Positions 1 through 7,541 are shown, numbered from the stretch's first letter. The stretch is DNA of 27,410 nt from DATBFG01 sp036558645 (GCA_036558645.1 DATBFG010000039.1:1-27410); one strand, 5' to 3'. Notes: generated by a model from the letters alone, not told the origin. Made by a program: numbers and translations.

Positions 1-16
1 TTATTTAAGTCTGATT

Positions 17-49
17 AGCGCGGGCATCCTTGCCCGCGCTTTTTGTTTT
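17..49 (+). terminator. Rho-independent terminator of an off-window gene
   Basis: A perfect 10-bp stem (17-26 pairing with 31-40, AGCGCGGGCA / TGCCCGCGCT) with a 4-nt loop is followed by TTTTTGTTTT. The T-run lies on the + strand, so it ends a + strand transcript entering from the left. It sits just beyond the 3' end of the convergent minus-strand gene at 63-863. Confidence 0.85.
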
Positions 50-62
50 GTGTAATCCAGGC

Positions 63-863
63 TCAGATCCTTACTCGGGCTAAAGGGTCCACTCCGCTCG
101 CCTTCACCTGCGGCGCAAGCGATTCCAGAACTTCCAGGAAAACCAGCACGTCCGGAACTTTGTCCGATCGGACGCTGACTGCGCTCATCCATTTTCCCTG
201 GCGCTTGATCTGCAAATTGCTTCCGGCAAGTTCAGCCTTCGTGATTTCCGATACAGGGATCGTGTTGCCTTTCCAAATCACGGCTATCGCCGAGAGTCCA
301 ACTCCGCCGAAGCGTATGGTTTCGCCGCGTTGCAGTCTGGTTTTGACAGCTTGGACTTTGGGAGGCATGATGCGCTCGAGGATGAGTCCAATCGCCTCGT
401 CGGCGTTCCGGTAATTCGATGTGACTTTCAATTTTTTCCCGTCGCCACTGATCAGGGTGAGTGTAAGTTGAGCGCGCCCCGACTTACTGGACTTGCTCGA
501 CATAGCAATCAGCGCACCGATCAATCCGAAATGCGCGTAGACGTTAATCGGTACGACGCGGTAGCGGGTTTCGGTGATCTGGGTCCAGGCCATCTCCTGG
601 CGCCCGAACAGGGACTCGCAGCGTACGCCAGCGTCGCTGAGAATGAGCGCCGACTTGCCGAGTACGATCCATAAACCGGCCAGGGCTACGACCGATCCAA
701 GCGCTACCCACTTCAAGATGTCGGAAGAGGGACCGTTCGGATCGTCGACCGAAGCCGCCCACAATCCTGCCAGCAGTCCCAATACTATTAAGGTTGCGAA
801 AATCCGCAGTGTGTACGCCGCCCCGAAACGGCGTTCTCCATACGCCAATGCCGCACTCGCCAT
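63..863 (-). CDS. Membrane protein with two N-terminal TM helices and a PH-like domain (DUF6585-like)
   Basis: Function is unknown. The 266-residue product has two hydrophobic helices (about residues 17-40 and 49-68), followed by a soluble part with two similar beta-rich stretches: one around the segment beginning GKSALILSD, the other around IAVIWKGNTIPVSEI. This layout resembles bacterial membrane-anchored PH-like proteins such as DUF6585; that family assignment is from memory of pattern and is tentative. The start at 863 is preceded by a G-rich stretch (GGGGG) about 6 bases upstream. An in-frame stop lies a short distance further up, so no longer in-frame version exists. The gene stands alone, convergent with an off-window gene. 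A possible out-of-frame N-terminal piece lies just upstream and is listed separately. Confidence 0.75.
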   Translation of the reverse strand: MASAALAYGERRFGAAYTLRIFATLIVLGLLAGLWAASVDDPNGPSSDILKWVALGSVVALAGLWIVLGKSALILSDAGVRCESLFGRQEMAWTQITETRYRVVPINVYAHFGLIGALIAMSSKSSKSGRAQLTLTLISGDGKKLKVTSNYRNADEAIGLILERIMPPKVQAVKTRLQRGETIRFGGVGLSAIAVIWKGNTIPVSEITKAELAGSNLQIKRQGKWMSAVSVRSDKVPDVLVFLEVLESLAPQVKASGVDPLARVRI

Positions 864-1009
864 GGATGCCCCCGAGAACTCTCAGTGTGAACCGCGGTCA
901 GAGTCTGTTCTGGATATCGTAGCGGGGACGAATCCAGTCGGGTAATTACCACTGTCCCGTCGCGGAAGTGAACGTTCGGTTGAGAAGTTCCCTGGCTTTG
1001 CGTCGACAT
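864..1009 (-). other. Out-of-frame coding-like fragment upstream of the PH-like gene
   Basis: An ATG at 1009 opens a frame beginning MSTQSQGTSQPNVHFRDG, with VVITR next. It then runs into the 63-863 gene in a different frame. The FRDG-VVIT stretch is reminiscent of small acidobacterial proteins of the DUF6232 type, but the similarity is lost after about 25 residues. It may be the decayed start of a former gene, or an overlapping upstream ORF. It may also be chance. Confidence 0.25.
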
Positions 1010-1018
1010 TGGCGCGGG

Positions 1019-1136
1019 TTTGGGTACCCTCCCCCTCCCCCTCGGTCTAATGGAATCTAGATTTTGGCGGGAAATTGTCCGCAAAATCTTCCGGGCAAAG
1101 GAGTTAGAGGCAAAATCTTTAAAACATGAGACTTAG
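1019..1136. repeat. Likely dispersed intergenic repeat, module A
   Basis: A pyrimidine-rich run (CCCTCCCCCTCCCCCTC, 1027-1043) is followed by AGATTTTG (1059-1066) and two direct copies of GCAAAATCTT (1081-1090 and 1110-1119). AGATTTTG is the reverse complement of CAAAATCT inside both copies, so either copy can pair with it. No convincing gene covers this stretch. I recall very similar strings recurring between genes in Acidobacteriaceae genomes, which is the basis for calling it a dispersed repeat. Only one copy is in this window. Confidence 0.5.
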
Positions 1137-1140
1137 GTTG

Positions 1141-1215
1141 TTTTCGGTCGTCCTTACGGGACTTGAATCATTCTTGTGAACGGTTCCCAGCGCTGAAGCG
1201 CTGGGCTACCTTCGT
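1141..1215. repeat. REP-like palindromic repeat, module B
   Basis: The core is a perfect 9-bp inverted repeat, CCCAGCGCT (1186-1194) and AGCGCTGGG (1197-1205), with two bases between the arms. It is flanked by two related strings, TCGTCCTTACGGGACTT (about 1148-1164) and a partial echo CCGTCCCTTCGGAACTT (about 1216-1232). The symmetric layout resembles REP/BIME-type intergenic elements, which in many bacteria are spread by a REP-associated transposase acting in trans. None is encoded here. Confidence 0.55.
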
Positions 1216-1356
1216 CCGTCCCTTCGGAACTTTGCCTAACACTTCAACCTACTTAATTCTTCAACCTCTGGCCACATCGTCCCAGTCTGGCCCGGATCGA
1301 GAAGCAATTGGTCTAAGTTGGGCGCATGCTGGCTTGGATCTTGTCAAAGAAAACTT

Positions 1357-1378
1357 ACGGCTCCCGTTGGGGAGCCGT
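1357..1378. other. Perfect 9-bp hairpin, possible minus-strand terminator
   Basis: ACGGCTCCC (1357-1365) and GGGAGCCGT (1370-1378) form a perfect stem with a GTTG loop. The minus strand continues with a moderately T-rich tail (AAGTTTTCTTTG), so a minus-strand terminator is possible. No gene was found that would need one, and it may be part of the surrounding repeat cluster. Confidence 0.45.
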
Positions 1379-1580
1379 TGTCGTGTCGGCTTGAGCAGAC
1401 ACTGATCTAAGAATAACTATGGCCGGGGGTTGTTCATAAGGTCTGTGATAAGGGTCAATAAAGTTGAGGTGTATTCCCTTTTTGAAAAGTGGGCGGCGAG
1501 TCACGCGACAATGGTCATCACTTTGCGCAGAATGCAAAGCGGTACCACCTCACGCCCCCGAGTAAATCGCAGGCGAGAGC

Positions 1581-1712
1581 CACAATCCCGGGTCTCGAAC
1601 ACGCGGGAGCGGGGCACCTCCCGTTGGGAATTCCAAGAGTGGGATTGTGAAACTCCGTAGCTTTCCCAATCATTCGAAAGAAATGCGAATGAGTGGGGCA
1701 CCCGGCATCGGG
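1581..1712. repeat. Structured intergenic repeat-like module C
   Basis: CACAATCCC (1581-1589) and GGGATTGTG (1641-1649) form a perfect 9-bp inverted repeat. Nested inside are GGGAG (1605-1609) and CTCCC (1618-1622). It is followed by GGGGCACCCGGCATCGGGT (about 1694-1712). Strings of this last type recur between genes in acidobacterial genomes, from memory. The stretch 1410-1849 contains no protein gene I can support. Confidence 0.4.
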
Positions 1713-1743
1713 TTCTACTTCAGGGATGACCTGAGCGCTCACA

Positions 1744-1807
1744 AGTCGGTCGGATGTCCGTCCAACATGCCATCACGCAGACCTGCTGTGTATATACGGG
1801 ACCGACT
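1744..1807 (+). promoter_or_regulatory. Inverted repeat around a TATATA box upstream of phoD
   Basis: AGTCGGTC (1744-1751) and GACCGACT (1800-1807) are perfect 8-bp inverted copies bracketing TATATA (1791-1796), about 45 bases before the PhoD start. This could be an operator-bearing promoter. No good -35 box is visible, so support is weak. Confidence 0.3.
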
Positions 1808-1849
1808 CGTCCAATGCCTGTGAATGTGAAGATGAGGAGCTAGCAACCA

Positions 1850-3922
1850 ATGGCGAAGATCACGCGGCGCGAGTTTCTGGCAATGGCAGCGGTCGTTGGC
1901 GCGGAGGCGGCTTGGGCAGGCCCGCGCGCAGCGCGGTCGAAAATTTCATGGCACGAGCGCCGGGACGTGTTTCCCGAGGGCGTGGCATCGGGCGATCCAG
2001 ACAGTCACAGCGTGCTGTTATGGACAAGACGCGCCCCGCTACCGCAGCCCGCGCAGGAGTTGACCGTCGAGATGGCGCTCGATCCTTCTTTCCAGCGGGT
2101 GGTTGCCACTCAGACGGTGCCCATCTCAGCGGACGCCGATTGGACCTGTCGCGTGCTGGTGGGCGGCTTGCAGCCGGCTCACGTCTATTGGTATCGCTTC
2201 ACCGATGCCCAGGGCTTTGGCAGCCGCGTTGGGCGGACCATCACGGCGCCCGCCGACAACGATTCGCGTCCCGTGCGCTTCGCATTCGTAAGCTGCCAGA
2301 ATACAAATCTCGGGGCGCTGAACGCGTACCGAAGAATGATCTACGAGGACGAGCGCGCCTCCGAGCAGGACCAGCTCGGATTCGTCTTGCACTTGGGCGA
2401 CTTCATTTATGAGTTGGTCTGGTACCCGGAGGACCGCGCCACTTATTACGATCGCAAAGTCCGCGACATCGTGCGCTATGCGCAGGGAGAGAAGATCGGG
2501 GATTTCCATATTCCCACCAACCTCGACGACTACCGCGCGGTCTATCGCGCCTACCTGCACGATCCCGATCTGCAGGATGCGCGCGCTCGCTTTCCCTTCG
2601 TCCCCATGTGGGACAACCATGAGTTCAGCTGGCAGGGATGGCAGGCGCTGCAGGTCTTCAACGGCAAAACGCGCCCCGCGCAGACGCGCAAGGTCCAAGC
2701 CATGCAGGCGCTTTTCGAGTATCAGCCGGCGCGAATGGTAAAGAGCAGTGGTCCCTCGCTCGAAGTTTTCAACCCACCGCAGGTTAAGGACGCCCCGATC
2801 ACAGCTTTCGATGAGCATGGACTTGGGCAGGAAACCAATAATCTCGTGGCGATCAATAGTCTGAAGGGATACCGGTCGCTGCGCTGGGGCCGGAACGTCG
2901 AACTTCTGATCACCGACGAGCGAAGCTACCGATCCGAGGACCCCGGAACCAAGTTCGATGACGCGGATTTTGCTAATAAGGACTATTCCGAGTTCCTGCC
3001 GGAGGAAGTCTTTGAAATCATGGATGGCGGCCGCGACTACAACGGGGGCAAGCCGCCCGCCACCATTCGCTTCGGCGACAAGCAGGTCCCTAACGTCCGC
3101 AAGGCGGACCCTGCGCAGACGCTGCTTGGAGCCGAGCAAAAAGCCTGGTTTCTGGAACGACTGCGGAATTCGAAAGCTACGTGGAAAATCTGGGGAAGCA
3201 CAACTGCGACGCTGGATGCCCGCGCCGACCCGCAGAACCTGCCCGCAGGAATGGTCGCAAGCCCCTGGCCCGGCGCTGGGTATGCCAGCTTTGGCGGCGC
3301 GGACGTCAGTTGTGCTTATCAAGAGCGCGGAGAGATTTACGATTTCATTCGCCAGCACGGAATCACCGGGTTCGCCACGGTGGCTGGCGACCGCCACAGC
3401 TTCTGGGCCGGTTTGTCCGCGAAGTCTCTTCCGCCGAAGCCCTTTGACCCTGTAGGAGTGGCATTCGTGGGTGGATCCATCACCACGCCCGGAACGGTGG
3501 AGGCGATGGAACATTCCGTGCACAAAGACGCGCCGCTGCGGGCGCTCTTCCTCGGGCAAGGCCCTGGCGATAGCAGTCCGCAGCCCACCATCAACATGCT
3601 GGTGCGGCACGGTGTTCGCTCCTGCCTTGAATATGCGAAGACCGGTGACGTGGAGAAAGCACGCCAGCTATCCAATCGCGACTTGTCACCGCACCTGTCG
3701 TTTGTCGACATGGGCGGCCATGGCTATGCAGTCGTGCACGCAGCCGCGAACCGGCTGGAGACGGAATTCGTATGTGTGCCGCGGCCCGTCGTCCGCAATG
3801 AGCAACCCGACGGCGGACCAATTGTCTATCGCGTGCGTCACACCGCCAACCTATGGCGCGCAGGCGAGAGGCCATCCCTTGAACAAGCGGTCCTCGAGGG
3901 AAACCCGGCGTTTTCGATTTGA
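1850..3922 (+). CDS. phoD: PhoD-family alkaline phosphatase/phosphodiesterase, Tat-exported
   Basis: It hydrolyses phosphate mono- and diesters outside the cytoplasm. The 690-residue protein starts with a twin-arginine signal (TRREFLAM, Arg6-Arg7, hydrophobic stretch to about residue 23). A PhoD N-terminal domain follows from about residue 38 (EGVASGDP). The metallophosphatase core contains HLGDFIYE (Asp184), WDNHEF (Asp255 to Glu258) and AGDRHSF (Asp514, Arg515, His516), the order of metal-site motifs known for PhoD. The protein is longer than typical Bacillus PhoD (about 550 residues), mainly through loops and a C-terminal part. The start is supported by GAGGAG at 1834-1839. PhoD enzymes use Ca/Fe cofactors and are Tat-dependent; a tatA gene lies at 13671-13838. 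It stands alone, with a secreted TPR pseudogene following after a 62-bp gap. Confidence 0.93.
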   Translation: MAKITRREFLAMAAVVGAEAAWAGPRAARSKISWHERRDVFPEGVASGDPDSHSVLLWTRRAPLPQPAQELTVEMALDPSFQRVVATQTVPISADADWTCRVLVGGLQPAHVYWYRFTDAQGFGSRVGRTITAPADNDSRPVRFAFVSCQNTNLGALNAYRRMIYEDERASEQDQLGFVLHLGDFIYELVWYPEDRATYYDRKVRDIVRYAQGEKIGDFHIPTNLDDYRAVYRAYLHDPDLQDARARFPFVPMWDNHEFSWQGWQALQVFNGKTRPAQTRKVQAMQALFEYQPARMVKSSGPSLEVFNPPQVKDAPITAFDEHGLGQETNNLVAINSLKGYRSLRWGRNVELLITDERSYRSEDPGTKFDDADFANKDYSEFLPEEVFEIMDGGRDYNGGKPPATIRFGDKQVPNVRKADPAQTLLGAEQKAWFLERLRNSKATWKIWGSTTATLDARADPQNLPAGMVASPWPGAGYASFGGADVSCAYQERGEIYDFIRQHGITGFATVAGDRHSFWAGLSAKSLPPKPFDPVGVAFVGGSITTPGTVEAMEHSVHKDAPLRALFLGQGPGDSSPQPTINMLVRHGVRSCLEYAKTGDVEKARQLSNRDLSPHLSFVDMGGHGYAVVHAAANRLETEFVCVPRPVVRNEQPDGGPIVYRVRHTANLWRAGERPSLEQAVLEGNPAFSI

Positions 3923-3984
3923 ATATCGGGTCGCCGATTTCTGTATCCTGCTTCCCCACTGGCCCTCTCGCCCGTCTCTCTCCC

Positions 3985-5094
3985 ATGCGGAAATTCATCA
4001 GAATCTCGGTGATCTTTATCGCGTGCATCTCGGCATGGGCGCAGACGAATTTGCCGACGCTACAGGACATCCTGCGGCGGCATGAAGCCGCTTTAGGCGG
4101 CCGCGAAAAAATCTAGGCGCTGCGCTCGATTGTGATACGCGGGGTTTACAACGAGGGCGGTCCGATCGAGCCGGGAAAGGCGCTCGTTCCGGATGCCTAC
4201 CAGGCATTCATGCGGCCGTACTTCGAAGCCATCGGCGACCCGGCGGATCCGAATCCTGACATTCGCGAAGGATTCGACGGAAGCGCGTGGGAGTATTACG
4301 GCGATCCCGGAGTCACGATAAGGACGGTCGGGGCAGCGGCGTCCGCAACGCGTCATGCCTCGGAGTTCCTGCAGGATTCGCTCCTCGACACGGAGCAGAA
4401 AGGTTACAAGCTCACGCTTAAGGGCGAGTCCAAAATCGGCGACCGCAAGTCTTTTCAGATTCATTGTGTGTGGCCGGACGACACCGAGCGACTGATCTTT
4501 GTGGATGCCGAAACCTACCTGATTATCGCCGAACGGAAATCGGCGCCGAAACATGCGTTCGGAGAGGCGGTCGCCACGGAATCGCGCTTCTATGACTACG
4601 CTCCGGTGAACGGCGTGATGATGTGGCGCAGCGTGCGCGAAACCGAGATCGTGTCGGGAAGGATATTTAACGAATTCAAGCGGGTCTCGATTGAAGCAAA
4701 CACGATCACCTCGCCCGAGCAGTTCAGTCCTCCGGTGCGGCAAAAGACTCCGCTGCAAAACTGGCTGGAATACCTTTACGCAGAGCGCACCGATCCGGTC
4801 AGCGTGATGTACAGCTATCGCGTTTTTCGACGCGCGAATCCAGGGCTCGACACGCGGGCTGGCATGGAGTTTATCGGGTACCAGATGGTGAAGATGGGCG
4901 ACTATCGAGGAGCGATTGAGCTATTGAAAGCCAATGCGTCGGATTATCCGAAGTCGGCTTCGGCGCAATTTGGCTTGGGACGCGCTTACGGTGCCGCGGG
5001 GCAGGTGGAAGAAGCGAAGGCCGCGATGAGAAAGGCGCTGGAGATCGATCCGAAGTTCACGAAGGCGAGCAAGGGGCTGGATGCGTTGAAATAA
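3985..5094 (+). pseudogene. Secreted TPR protein gene split by an in-frame TAG
   Basis: One continuous reading frame runs from ATG at 3985 to the stop at 5094 except for a TAG at 4114-4116. The first part encodes a Sec-type signal peptide (MRKFIRISVIFIACISAWAQ) and about 23 mature residues ending GGREKI. After the TAG the same frame continues ALRSIVIRG and runs about 320 residues. The C-terminal third holds two TPR-like repeats (about MVKMGDYRGAIELLKA, and GRAYGAAGQVEEAKAA with ALEIDP). The middle resembles an outer-membrane lipoprotein-sorting-like fold seen in many acidobacterial secreted proteins; this is weak. A single C-to-T change (CAG to TAG) would explain the break. A GTG at 4132 could restart translation but would give a protein without a signal peptide. 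Sequencing error is the main alternative. Confidence 0.8.
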
Positions 5095-5143
5095 AGGAAG
5101 TAACGACAGCAGGGAAAGTGTAGAGCTTTGCACCTTGCGGTTA

Positions 5144-5275
5144 GTGGTGCAATTGATAAGGAAGCGAGCCAAACGCGCGGTTGTTGTTTCGCAACGGACG
5201 CGAAACATCGCGCGGCTCGCCCAGATCCCTCGCTCGCCAAAAGAAGGCGTCTCGGGATGACAACGAACCTGCATC
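5144..5275. repeat. Dispersed foldable repeat, copy 1
   Basis: This stretch is closely similar to 17997-18134. It begins GTGGTGCAATTGATA, contains GCGAGCC (5164-5170) and its complement GGCTCGC (5214-5220), and nests TTTCGC / GCGAAA around a 7-base loop. A second hairpin follows around GCTCGCC-AAAAGAA-GGCG, ending TCTCGGGATGACAA. The right edge GAACCTGCATC is a degenerate form of the terminal repeat that is perfect in copy 2. The 358-bp gap 5095-5452 otherwise holds only the tandem duplication listed next. Confidence 0.8.
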
Positions 5276-5391
5276 GCTCTCGCTTGCGACCGCTCCAAAC
5301 CCGGCTCGCCCAGATCTCTCGCTCGCCAAAAGAAGGCGTCTCGGGATGACAACGAACCTATACCACTCTCACTTGCGACCGCTCTAAACCC
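5214..5391. repeat. Two tandem 89-bp units
   Basis: Bases 5214-5302 and 5303-5391 are near-identical direct repeats of 89 bp, differing at a handful of positions. The unit takes in the right half of the dispersed repeat plus about 30 bases of flank (CTTGCGACCGCTC). The event is therefore a local duplication after the element arrived. Similar GTGTAGAG-TTGCA strings lie outside on both sides, at about 5119 and 5394. Confidence 0.85.
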
Positions 5392-5452
5392 GGTGTAGAG
5401 TGTTGCAGCCCAGTTCCCCCGCTGGCGAAGGTCTCTTCCGGAGGTAAACTCC

Positions 5453-6838
5453 ATGCGCCCCAAACTGCGTCTAGTTTCATTGCTTACGTGTGTCTACGTC
5501 GCCACCGTCGCCCTGATAGCGGCCGTTCCTTCCGTCGCGCAAGTGCAGTCAGTGCTAACTCGCTTCAATGCACGCAGTGATGGGTCAGGGCCGCGAGGCG
5601 GCCTGATCGTGGACAGTGCCGGGAACCTTTATGGCACGAGCACCTGGGGCGGAAATGGACAAACCGATATTTGCCGGAATGGCCCGATTGGCGGATGCGG
5701 AACGGTGTTCAAACTCTCCCCGCCACCTCCAGGCAGCGGTAAGTGGACAGAGACGGTTTTACACGTATTCATGCAAACGCCCGATGGTTCTTATCCGACG
5801 GGCAATCTTGTGATGGATAAGTCGGGGAATTTATACGGCACAACGGCCCAAGGCGGCGTGAATAGCCGTGGCAGCGTCTATCAGCTTTCTCCTCCGCTGG
5901 CTCAAGGCGATCCCTGGACCGAGACCATCCTGTATTCGTTCCAACAGGGTTCATCTGACGGACAGAATCCTTATGCGGGGCTGGTGATCGATGACGCGGG
6001 CAATCTGTACGGCACTACTGCGTATGGCGGACCTTGTAACCAGGGAACAGTCTTCGAACTGTCTCCGCCGGTGGCGCAGGGGGATCCCTGGATGGAGCAG
6101 GTGATTCACGGCTTTCACTATTCCTGCAATGGTCAGGTAACGAACGACGGGGCGGCACCGCAGTCGTCTTTAGTGCTTGGGAAGAACGGACAACTCTTTG
6201 GGACCGCATTCAACGGCGGCGAGTTTGGGGGTGGAATTGTATTTCGGCTGACGCCGCCGAGTGGAGGCCGTACGAACTGGTCGGAGCTTGTTCTATATAG
6301 TTTCGTCGGTGGGGTGGGAGGCCATTATCCGCTGGCAGGTTTGTCGTACTACGGCGGAAGTTTGTATGGCACGACGTTAGCTGGCGGGAGTGGCGGCAGT
6401 TGCATATTTAACTATCTGGGATGCGGAATCGTGTTTCAACTCAGTCCTGCGGGTCCGGGATTGCCTTGGACGTTTAATACGATCTATTCATTCACAGGTT
6501 CAGGCGATGGACAAAACCCCTATGCCGGGGTCATCTTCGACAAAAACGGAACGTTGTATGGAACTACTAACGGGGGCGGAAACTTCAGCTGTGACGATAG
6601 TTACTCGCACGGCTGTGGAGTGGTGTACCAGCTAACACCGCCGGTGAATGTGGGCGATCCGTGGATACAGTCGACGCTTTATGCATTTAACGGCGACGCC
6701 GATGGGCGGAACAGTGCTGCGCCGCTCGTGATCGGGAAAAATAATGCACTGTTCGGGACAACATTTGCCGGCGGTAACATGCAGTGTACGGACTACGGCA
6801 GCGCGGGATGCGGAACGGTCTTTAAGGTGGTTCCGTAG
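5453..6838 (+). CDS. Secreted GloVer-repeat (TIGR03803-type) beta-propeller-like protein
   Basis: The exact function is unknown. The 461-residue product has a Sec signal peptide (to about residue 30, ending SVAQ). Seven repeats of roughly 55-65 residues follow, each with a core like GNLYGTT followed by GG, G-V(F/Y)-LSPP and a W-E--LY-F strand. The seven cores read LYGTS, LYGTT, LYGTT, LFGTA, LYGTT, LYGTT and LFGTT. This is the Gloeobacter/Verrucomicrobia (GloVer) repeat common in secreted acidobacterial and verrucomicrobial proteins, and seven blades would close a propeller. Several repeats carry paired cysteines (CRNG-GGCG, C-GYLGC-like), possibly disulfides. No C-terminal sorting anchor follows the last repeat. 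GGAGGT at 5440-5445 supports the start. The gene is monocistronic and flanked by repeats. Confidence 0.88.
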   Translation: MRPKLRLVSLLTCVYVATVALIAAVPSVAQVQSVLTRFNARSDGSGPRGGLIVDSAGNLYGTSTWGGNGQTDICRNGPIGGCGTVFKLSPPPPGSGKWTETVLHVFMQTPDGSYPTGNLVMDKSGNLYGTTAQGGVNSRGSVYQLSPPLAQGDPWTETILYSFQQGSSDGQNPYAGLVIDDAGNLYGTTAYGGPCNQGTVFELSPPVAQGDPWMEQVIHGFHYSCNGQVTNDGAAPQSSLVLGKNGQLFGTAFNGGEFGGGIVFRLTPPSGGRTNWSELVLYSFVGGVGGHYPLAGLSYYGGSLYGTTLAGGSGGSCIFNYLGCGIVFQLSPAGPGLPWTFNTIYSFTGSGDGQNPYAGVIFDKNGTLYGTTNGGGNFSCDDSYSHGCGVVYQLTPPVNVGDPWIQSTLYAFNGDADGRNSAAPLVIGKNNALFGTTFAGGNMQCTDYGSAGCGTVFKVVP

Positions 6839-7159
6839 GGCCGAAAGGTAACCACAGAGGCACAGAGAGAAATCGGCTGGCGATGCGCTCGTAACATTGT
6901 TGGCCCTTGCAGTTTTTTCTTTTGACTCTTTCACTAACCGCATCAAAAGGCTCATGCGTTGCGAGCGTCTATGAAACATTTGAAACAGCTGATCTCCTGA
7001 TTGGCTTTGTCCGAGTTTTCCTTGGGCATCCACAAGGAAGTCCACTTCCCCACAGTTTCTGCACAACAGGGGCCTAGTTTTCCGTTGCGGTGTAACGAGT
7101 GCTAGGGCAAAGTACCGCCAGTGCATGCGTAGATGTTTTGCGACATGCTGGAGAGAGAA
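6839..7159. other. Gene-free stretch
   Basis: No protein gene is supported here. It starts with AACCACAGAGGCACAGAG (about 6850-6867), a string that recurs between genes in acidobacteria and other environmental bacteria (from memory), and contains a T-rich run (about 6912-6925) without a clear hairpin. The promoter for the RNA at 7160 should lie in its last 60 bases, but I could not pick boxes with confidence. Confidence 0.4.
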
Positions 7160-7380
7160 CGGTGGTTGACAGTGCTCGCGGTTCTCGAGGGTGAACTGGC
7201 GAGATGGGGAACTGGTTTCGGCTGGTTTTCTGACAGGGCGTCTGGCCTCTCAAGTATTCCGTTCGCGGAATGCAATTGAGCTGTCAACAACAGTGATCTT
7301 GCGGATCTCTGATCCGCAGGTGCGCAGCAGGGAACAGTCCTTCGGGAGCGGTCACTGCGGGCACATCCTGATAGCCTAGT
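7160..7380 (+). ncRNA. ssrS: Probable 6S RNA
   Basis: 6S RNA mimics an open promoter and binds the housekeeping RNA polymerase. Here a long-range closing stem is visible: GTGCTCGCGGT (7172-7182) pairs over 11 positions with ACTGCGGGCAC (7354-7364), wobbles included. It continues inward as CTC-GAGG with CCTTC-GG-GAG and ACTG with CAGT. The 3' side of the central region carries a small hairpin (TGCGGATC-TCT-GATCCGCA, about 7301-7319). The apex is a long stem, CTCAA-GTATTCCG-TTCG-CGGAATGC-AA-TTGAG (about 7246-7276), extended by GACAG/CTGTC. The span of about 190-215 nt, bulged closing stem, single-stranded centre and terminal stem match the 6S plan. Ends are estimated. No ORF explains the region and a strong terminator follows. 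Assigned from structure only, without a covariance search. Confidence 0.6.
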
Positions 7381-7417
7381 GCGGTCAGCCCAGACGCAGA
7401 ACATCCACGAGCAAATA

Positions 7418-7452
7418 CGGCCCAGGGTGGCTGGCCCTGGGCCGCTATTTTT
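7418..7452 (+). terminator. Strong Rho-independent terminator downstream of the 6S candidate
   Basis: CGGCCCAGGG (7418-7427) and CCCTGGGCCG (7435-7444) form a perfect 10-bp GC-rich stem with a 7-base loop, followed by CTATTTTTG. It is on the + strand, 580 bases past the nearest upstream + strand stop codon, so it most likely ends the RNA transcript at about 7160. Confidence 0.85.
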
Positions 7453-7453
7453 G

Positions 7454-7484
7454 CAGTCGTCAGTCGTCAGTCGTCAGTCGTCAG
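7454..7484. repeat. Heptanucleotide tandem repeat (CAGTCGT)4
   Basis: Four exact copies of CAGTCGT plus CAG lie immediately after the terminator T-run. It is non-coding. A second 7-bp microsatellite (CGTTGGT) is at 19531-19555. Confidence 0.95.
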
Positions 7485-7541
7485 CTTTAACTCTCACCTT
7501 GTTTGGAAATTCTTTCTTAAGCACATGATCAACCTCGTCAC

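Noticed and set aside
1357..1378. tRNA-like structure in 1215-1410
   Set aside because: Only one isolated hairpin is present, with no cloverleaf or T-loop consensus.
1163..1742. Several 60-80 codon ORFs in the gap before phoD
   Set aside because: They overlap palindromic repeat modules, lack ribosome-binding sites and show no protein-like composition.
2126..3610. Long minus-strand ORF opposite phoD
   Set aside because: It is the antisense shadow of the PhoD coding region, a consequence of high GC and codon bias. It has no protein-like motifs.
5128..5463. Small ORFs in the repeat region on both strands, and similar ones at 17839-18367
   Set aside because: Their translations simply follow the dispersed repeat and recur in both copies and several frames, so they are not genes.
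6632..7126. Minus-strand ORF of 164 codons with a CRNCG stretch
   Set aside because: It overlaps the 3' end of the GloVer gene by about 200 bases, has no recognisable domain beyond one Cys pair, and its tail translates the repeat-like string at 6850. No ribosome-binding site was found.
7160..7452. tmRNA, RNase P RNA or SRP RNA as alternatives to 6S
   Set aside because: None of their conserved strings is present (no CCA-type end or tag ORF, no P4 core, no GGAAG-type SRP loop).
7454..7484. Short tandem repeat considered as a CRISPR remnant
   Set aside because: The unit is 7 bp with no spacers, so it is a microsatellite, and no cas genes are near.
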